This document shows, in pieces, positions 49,301 to 58,300 of a DNA stretch of 64,000 nucleotides. The stretch spans positions 33,959,359 through 34,023,358 of the forward strand of contig CM069456.1 of the NCBI GenBank assembly GCA_035610835.1, given 5' to 3'. The notes under the pieces were generated by a model, which saw only the letters and a list, made by a program, of their open reading frames with translations, searched no databases and was not told the origin of the DNA. Origin of the DNA: Ophiura sarsii. Taxonomy: Eukaryota; Echinodermata; Ophiuroidea; Amphilepidida; Ophiuridae. Made by a program: the position numbers and the translations under genes. Within the stretch, counting starts at the first letter, position 1. Each line of letters begins with the position of its first letter.

Positions 49301-52300
49301 ATACTGTTATACCAGTACCGTTCAATACTGGAACACAAAGGTTGCCAGTATAGTCCGATACTGGAACACAAACTTTGTACCAGTATCGTACAATACTGGG
49401 TGTTGCAGTATCGGACGTCACTAGTACAGTCCAAAATCTTGGACATAAAGCACGCTTTTCCCAAATGTTATTCTTTCAGAACATTTTGCAATGTCTGTGG
49501 CTTAAAGCTAACTATGGTATCGGAAGCTAAGTTCAATATATTATTTACTGATAGGCCCATTTTCATAAATCAGTTGAAGAACGAAATTTCTATAATTACT
49601 TTAAACAATTTTGAGTACGAAGCCCTCAAATAATCAATGATAACATTATTTTCGTGTTCTTTATAGAATATCCCGTGTGCACGGCGGATGAGTATACCTG
49701 TGCTGATGGGCAGTGCATCGACGCCTCTTTACGATGCAATCTTATTCCAGACTGCGTCTCTGGTTCTGATGAATATATATGCGGTAAGGTACTGTACCTT
49801 TTGCGATGTACTAGATGAGGTGACAGCAATGTTTATCAATAAAAGCAACGGTCAAAGGGACTGGACTATCGATACATGCTTGAGGGTACAGCATATGACC
49901 ACAACACTGTCCGCTATGCCTTATTGCCCTTTATAATGCTTTGGCGCGAGTTTTAAAAGCACGGGTCCTAAACAAAAACAGGATGCGCGCGCACCAGCGG
50001 GCAAAGAACAATGGCAATTTCCGACCAAATGCCCGGCAGGACGTCACATGTCACCCCATCTATACTCCAATAAAAAGACTTTAATCATGTACTTTTTATT
50101 GTTAGATAATCTATGTGTTTTAAACATCTGGCAATACCTGAAAATGCAGTTTTTATAAATGACTTTTCTTTCAGGAGTGTGGTTCATATCAATAAAAAAA
50201 ATCAAATGTTAAATAAAAATGATATTTCTGTTTCTCAATATTTATAAACCAAAGAGGATTCAGCAGCAGGGTTTCAATGTTATGACGGCACGTGGTTACC
50301 CGCTCATGCGCAATGTGATGGTCAACGTGACTGCGGTGGGAAAAACTGGGAAGACGAATACGTTGAATGCGGTAAGGCGATCAGTCATTATTGGATGAAG
50401 GAAGTTTTAATATTTTTATAGTAGCATTATTTCATGATTTGAGATTAAAGAAGGTTAAGAATCTGGCGAATCAGTACAGTAACGTCGGTGTAATTTCTAA
50501 TGTAGGGCGTGACGTTACTGCGAAATGGAGAGTATTCGCTTTAGACAACACGACATTGTTACAATCCTCTATCTCAAAGGCAGTTACATATGCTCGATAT
50601 TTAGCTATGCATCTGCATTTGTCAGTTGCTGCATATGCTGTCATCCGAATCCTTGACAACGTACAACCCTGGAAGAATACAATGGTCAAACGTTGCTTAT
50701 TTTATGAACCTGCTTAAACAAATTATTTTCATAACGTTACCCGGCTAGAAATATAGCGTTAATGGTGTTACTGGTAAAAACAAATCAAATAAACAGTAAT
50801 TATTATGATGTAAAGGGCATTTTGCTTGATTTTTTACAGATATTTATCAAAAGAAAACATCGAATGTCACCTGTGACTTTATCTGCAAAAATGGAGCATG
50901 TGCGAACATGAATCATCGATGTGTAAATGCTGAAGACGTATACGGTTTTCCTAGTGGTTGCCGAGATGCCACACATTTGGAGGACTGCGGTAGGTAGAAC
51001 CAGGCGTGATCTGGATAAAGACGATCCAATCGAAGTCGATTGTTTAAAGGCTAGGGGTCTCCTTACTAAAATGTGTATATTGTTCAAGAGTTACTTTGTC
51101 TGTTCGAAGGGTTTCTATGCTTATGTTAGCATCACGATCTGCAAAGTTCAACGAAATTGAACGATATAGGCTAGACAAACTAACCAGTTGACCTATGCCA
51201 ATTGCCAAGCGGCTATTGGTTTTACCATACACATTATTTTCCATCTTTTTCCGAAACCTTTTCAAAAAGGTCTATTTCATGGATTACTCAATACTATGCA
51301 TGTTTGTGATTATTGTAATGCATTCCTCATGGTGACTCCAAACATGAAATTAATTTCAATAATGTTGACATTTTTGAAACATTTTGTGACATTTTTGAAT
51401 GTTGTTTGTAGACGCCTGCCGCGTAGTATACAATAAAAGGCACACAACAGGATCTACTTAACCTGTTAATAACATATCAAATAAAGTGCTATGTTGAATA
51501 CTATTGATTATATCCAGACAACTTCACTTGTCCAAGCGGTACCGTGAAGTGCCCAAACTCCTACTGCGTACCGTACAGCGATAGATGTGATGGGAAATTT
51601 GATTGTCCAAATGGAGAAGACGAACTCAATTGCGGTATGTATAATTATACTCGTAGTTCCTCTATAGGCCTATACATATGAAAAAGAAATAAAGATTTGC
51701 ATACATTTGTACGGGTTATGAATAAAGGGCTAACTTGTATTTCTCATATGTTATGAACAGCTACTTTTCTTTGTCCTGGATATTACAAATGTCACGGCTA
51801 CGATAACTGTTTAACAGCGGGTCAAATTTGTGATGGGGTACGACAATGTCCAGGTGGTGATGATGAACTGTTTTGTGGTAAGATATTATCAATTGATTCG
51901 CCTTGTTTGTTCCGTGTATAATACATAGATGTAACCACCATGGTAATATGTAACAGGAAATGAATTGTTAACTTTGGTTCCATGCCTTTTTACTAACAGG
52001 TGTAATGTGCCCGCAAGGCTGTATTTGCGACGGACTTTACTTCTATTGTAACGATGTTCCATGGGATATAACGAAAGCTCAACTCATCCCACATGACATC
52101 AGAGAATTGTAAGTAGGACTGTAAATAAGACAACTAAAACTAGCATTTAGTGTTAGAGTAAGTTTACCACAAAAGCCTCTCTGTGAGGTTTTAAACAATA
52201 CCCATTAAAACACTTTCCACGCGGGATGCGTCTGCAGACGACATTCCAGTATAATTTCACAAAATGTTGAATTACTCATTATCACCATGTAAAATGCATT

Positions 52301-55300
52301 GAAATAAGTACAAAATGCCTAATATAGATTCAGTAATCATTTGGCTAGACTAGACCTTTAAAGTTTGGAAAAGGTTGCAGACAAATCTGTTTATGGTAAA
52401 CCTGATAACCGCGTGGAAAGTGTAAAAATACAAAGAACTTACTTTAAATCCTTCGGCGTCCACCCGGCGTCTAATCTGAACCGATCAGGACGAATACTCA
52501 TCACGCTACAAATAGAGGTTGTCCATGAAGCCTGACGAAACGGACAACAAAAGGGATTCGTACCCGGGCTATTCTAATTTATTTGATTGAGTTGTGCATG
52601 ACCTCCAGTTCATAGCATTAAGTATATCATGTAACACTAGTATATTCTTTTTGAAAACCTTAAACACAGTTTATTATTCCCCACAAGAAGGCTGCTTATC
52701 CATTACATATAAGGTCACGCGTTATGAACTCGCCTCCCAATAGGGTGGTGCCGTTACATTTTTTAGTTTCATGCTGTAATTTTCCTCAAATATTTTTAAA
52801 ACCACAAAAGCTATCTCAACAAATTTGGTATCATTTTAAAGCCCTAATAACAAGCTATCTGCCTGCAAAATTGCATTGGTATAGCTAATACAGAATGGGA
52901 GATACAGCTGTTTGATGTTTGGGGACCAGGGGTGGTGCTGGAAGGGGTGTTTCTGGAAGGGGTGCCGCCTGTACAAACTCAATGGGGATAATCCCATGTT
53001 TTGTTCTTTTTACAATAACTAGTCATCTCCTAATGTTACAAACACCATTCTGGTCCCATTTTAAAGGATAATTAGTAGTCTTTAAGTATGTGGTTCAACA
53101 GACTTGTCAACTATTTGTAACAACTAATTAATTATGGATAAGACAATGAACATCAGCTTTCTTCCTATTCGCTACACAGTAAACATGAATAATCAGCCTC
53201 AATTTACCGGATTTATAAAAATGACAATAACAGAAAAAGTTTTCAACCTATGATAGCAAAAGTATACATTTTTGGAAAGCTTGTAACTAGAGGAATTCAG
53301 AAATGCAGTTTATATCAGGGAAGGGTTCATCCTTAAACAAATATTTTTGAAAATTCTAAAAATATATAAAATAACAATTGGAGCTATTCACTAGCCGGTA
53401 TAATTACCATACCGACGTAGTAACTTTAACAATTATATATCATCTAATGGGTAATTTCATGAGAAATTCAAATATGTAAAGTAAATAATGATAGGGGTAG
53501 GTATAAAAAATATATGGATCTCGAATTAAAAATTAAAAACTCTGATATTTTTCCGAACATTTCCGATCATACCATTTTAGTTCTTAGTCGTACTATAATT
53601 TTAATGGCATATTTGGTTTCCTCATGAAATTTACCTTCAGAAAATATATACTTTTACTACCTCAGGGGGGTATACAAGCAAATATAAATGTGTAAAGTTA
53701 AAATCATGTCGTGAAAGCCAAAATCCGTGTGTAACGCGAAAGGAGGCGAGCTTAAAACACATGACCATAACCTCTATTTTAAACGAGACTGTTTACTCTA
53801 TAGATTGTTATCATTGGATCGCAACATAAATACATTTTAAAGCTTAATACCAATTTGAATATACTTCAAAGTTATTTGCTAAAAGCCCATTGAATTGTTT
53901 GTGAAAGTTTTATGTTCTATAAAACGACCAGTAAAGCTACTGTATATGTACAGTAGGGTGGCTTTATTTCATATTGAAAAATTAAATGCAAGGAGCGAGA
54001 TATTCATGAATTAGACTAGTTTAAAGACTCTATTACGTAATACAGCTGTATTATATTTGATCCTACACCAAGGATAAACCGGAAAGCTATGCTCAAAATT
54101 AGCAAACATGCTCAAAATTAGCAAATTCAATCAAGCTTCTATTATTGACCAACCTGTTAAAAGGAAACGATATCCTGATTCGCCGAATATAGAGTCAATG
54201 TTTACTACTTAATCATAATATACATAAAACACAGCATAAAATAACATAACAATTAATATGTGTACGGCGCTCGTCTATCTAGATCATTGTCGCATATAGT
54301 TTTAAACAGTCGTGTCAGGGCCCTTTGAGTGGACTTTAGTCAGTTCTTCACAGAAGTTATGCCTTAAACATGTACACTTGGTGACAGACAGACCATATTC
54401 AACACAATAGGAGAATTCCCTAAGGAACCGGTTGTTCATATCTGGGCTTTTTCTTTAATTTGAATTTCCATGAATCAGTTAATACCATCTAATAAATATA
54501 AACATTTATATTTTTTTATATATACGCAGGCATATGGTTAATCTGGAACACTCGACCGTAATGGACAACGAGGAGGCCACTATCCCTAAACAGTTATTCA
54601 TTGATATTACCGTAATGGAATTCCTTATTGTTATGTAAGAATCATTTTAGTGTCACAAATATTTCTAATTTGTAATTGAAATAAAGTATTTTTACAACCT
54701 CATTGAATTATAACAATACATTAACATTTTTAAGGAGAGCGATACTTAAAGGTATAGCTATATTATGTGATCTTTTCCAGAGGACGCCCTCAATCCTCGA
54801 AAAAAATTGGAAGCAGATTTGCTTGCAGATTTACTTTTCTGATCATAAATCATAAATATATTCCAAGTTACAGAGCGATACGATTCCTAATAACCTCAAA
54901 ATCATAGTTTTAGAGTGAATTTAGAGTAAAATTTAAAAAATAGATTGTACCGATACCGCTCGGTACAATCTATTTTCAAACCACGATTTTGAAGTAATTA
55001 GGAATCGGTATCGATCTGTAACTTAGAAGATCTTTATGATTTATGATAAAATCTGCAAGAAAATCTGCTTTCATAGTAAAAATCAATGATAGAGGGCGCT
55101 ACTTGGAAAAGATCACATAATATGCCTTCAATTCAATCTTTAAATATTAAATTTCCAAAGAGCCTTATTGATTTTTTTCAGGAATCTATCAGGTAATGGG
55201 ATTGACAACATAGATTGGCAGACGTTCTTGAATAATCAAAATCTACAAGTTCTGTGAGTATATTATGCTTATACAGTATCATGTTTTAGGGAACTCCGAT

Positions 55301-58300
55301 GATTTCTAAGAGACACCTGTCACTCAACCTACTTTCATGAAAATTATAACAACTTCTTCTCCCAAATAAAATAAAAAAGAGTGAAAAAACATTGAAATAA
55401 TGTCTAATCCTAATTTTCAAAAAGGGGGGGGGGGAGGGGACGAAAAGCTGTCTTTCTTTACCCCGATTAAGGCTTGTTTTTTTGTTAAGTGCAAGATTAC
55501 GCGAATGATTAACTTCCAATTAAACATTTGAAAATTCCAAGTAAAAGCTCAACTTTATTTTATAATCTGTAATAATTGATTCTCATCCGAAGTGAATGCT
55601 ATTTGGTTACGTTTTTTCATATCTTCCTTAAGCTTATTTCAAATAATTAAATATTTAACCTCATGCGATGTGTTCATCAAATGTGTGAAAGCACCACATT
55701 TTGGTTTTGAACACCTCAGATTGAATTTTGATTAAGAATCGAGATAAGACTACTTCTAAGATGCACTTTCACAACTTGCCAACATATGTAGTTCAATAAT
55801 TTTCTGGAGTGGGGTAGTTATAAAAACAGTAGTTTAATATTCAGTTCTGAAATGAGTAGTAGTATAACCGCATTAGTATCATATTTGGTTGATTGACCAT
55901 TATCATGTTACTTTTATTCACTCAAACAGGTGTCTATCCAACAACCATATAAATGCTATTGGAAATGCTTCATTCTTTGCCTTAACAAAACTAAAATATT
56001 TGTAAGTATGATAAATACATCCTATATTAAGAATCTGAATGTAAAAATTGCACCAAAAAGTAGAATATTGCTAGTAACACGTTATAAAGAGGATAGTTTG
56101 TCTTGATACTTGTGGCCCTAAGGAATTAAATTATATTAGGTGTTACTGTTTTACCTCATTTGTATACTGCCTCTATGATCGTGTTTTAATGATACATAAC
56201 TATTTTGAAATAATTTGCAGGGATTTATCTGGAAACCCATTGACATATCTTGATTCGGGCGCTTTCATAAATCTGCAGCAACTTACCTTTCTGTAAGCAC
56301 ATTGATATAACTGTATAGATAGATATTTCACGTGAAATGCATATCCCCACACCCTGGAAGACATGACCTTAATCTTCCACGCACGTTAGATTTCTAGAGT
56401 CATTCATGCAGGTAACATCATTTGAAATCCAAACACCCTGTGGGGAAGATTAAGGTTATGTCTTTCATAGATGGTGTTATGATTTCAAATAAAATAGCCT
56501 ACAGTATTACTCATACGTTGCTATTAAGATAAACTTTACGTTAGATATTGACGGAAATTACAATATTGTTTTAAAAAAAAATCTTTCGTGTGCGTTAATG
56601 TTTTATTTTAAGCGTAAATGTTAAAATGTTCATACAAATCGTGTTAAAACATAATTTATTCGTCAAGATGTTTGCCCGAAACACATGTATTTATTGGATA
56701 CTTCAAGTAATGCTAGTTTCGACACAATTTAATTTTAATTCTAACTTTCTGTCGTCAAACACTCGCCCAATACATCTAGAATGACATGGTAGAAACATAG
56801 GAATATGAATATTACAGAATCTCAAGTTAACACATGCTGTTTATTCCGTCAGAATGCGATAATATTATTATGGACATTGAAATTAAAATTGGATTGAGGT
56901 CATACATCTCATATTACTACCATGTGATTCTATACTGTAAATGTATTGCCTGGAATACTAGAGTAAAACTTTTATTCTAAAGTTAATCGTAACGTTTCCG
57001 AATTTTTAAAACGGATTATTTGCTCGTTTACATTGTCGTATAATTGTTTTGTTGTAATTTCCCCCCACATAATGATCGCCTATATCAGGAGTTTTCGTGA
57101 TAGTGCACTGGAAGGAGGTGTAAAGGAAACATTTGAACATCTGATTTCTCTAATGACATTGTAAGTTTATTCAATTGAAAGTTCATTTAAAAGAAACGAA
57201 CATCGACAAAAAGACCTAAAGAATGTTTTTAAAAGATTTAAAAATATAAATATAACCATTAGTAACGGCAAAATAAAAATGTGGAAACTGAGATTTATTT
57301 TCTATTTTCGCAACTTATTCATCCTTCAATTTCAGACATTCGGATAACTACTTATTTTGTTGTTTGGTACAACGCCTAGAAACACTGACGGAATGCTTAC
57401 CAGAACCTGACCAGTTTTCCTCCTGTGCTGACCTGATACGTATTCCACTCCTTCGGATATTCATGTGGATTCTTGGTGTAAGCGCCCTTCTAGGCAATGC
57501 GTTTGTGATTATAAAGAGAATCATAACCGATTCTAGGCAATCTCCCAAGAAGCGGATAGGTCGTGTTCAAAATATTATGGTTTCTCATCTTGCAGTAGCC
57601 GATAGCTTGATGGGGGTGTACATGATAATCATTGCATCAGTCGACGTTCTTTACAGAGACCGATATGCTTTCTTTGCTGAACAATGGCAAACAAGTATTG
57701 TGTGTAAATTTGCGGGACTTTTGTCGGTTCTATCAAGTGAATCATCTGTTCTTTTTATGACGGTTATCAGTGTTGACCGGTGCGTCGGATGTCTTTTCCC
57801 ATTTAGTTCATTAAAGTTGGATACAAAATCAGCAAAGATGGCAGCAGCTGCTATATGGTTTATCACTTTGGTTATCAGCCTCATTCCATTGATGATACCT
57901 AGTTATTTTGGCAATGCTTTTTATGGAAGATCCAGTGTCTGCCTGGCACTACCTTTGACTACAGATAGACCTGAAGGATGGCAATATTCTATAGCTGTAT
58001 TCACATTTCTGAATCTACTAGCTTTCATTGTAATGATTGCGTGTTATACCGCCATATACTTTACTGCAAAATCATCATCGGTGCAATCCGGCCGTGATCG
58101 GAGTTCAGTCCGAGCAAAAGAAATCGAACTTGCGCTTAGAATGGCATTCCTAGTATTCTCTGACATGTGCTGTTGGATGCCAATCATTATAATGGGCATT
58201 GTATCTCTAACTAGCAATGTGGAAATCCCTGCTGAAAGCTATGCATGGATAGCGGTATTCGTCTTGCCATTGAATTCGTCTCTAAATCCATATCTTTATA

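Noticed and set aside
50391..50717. 108-codon plus-strand frame after exon 20
   Set aside because: It lies in an intron, continues past the exon 20 donor in another frame and shows no domain.
57348..57884. Minus-strand frames across the 7TM exon
   Set aside because: Shadows of the well-supported plus-strand GPCR exon.
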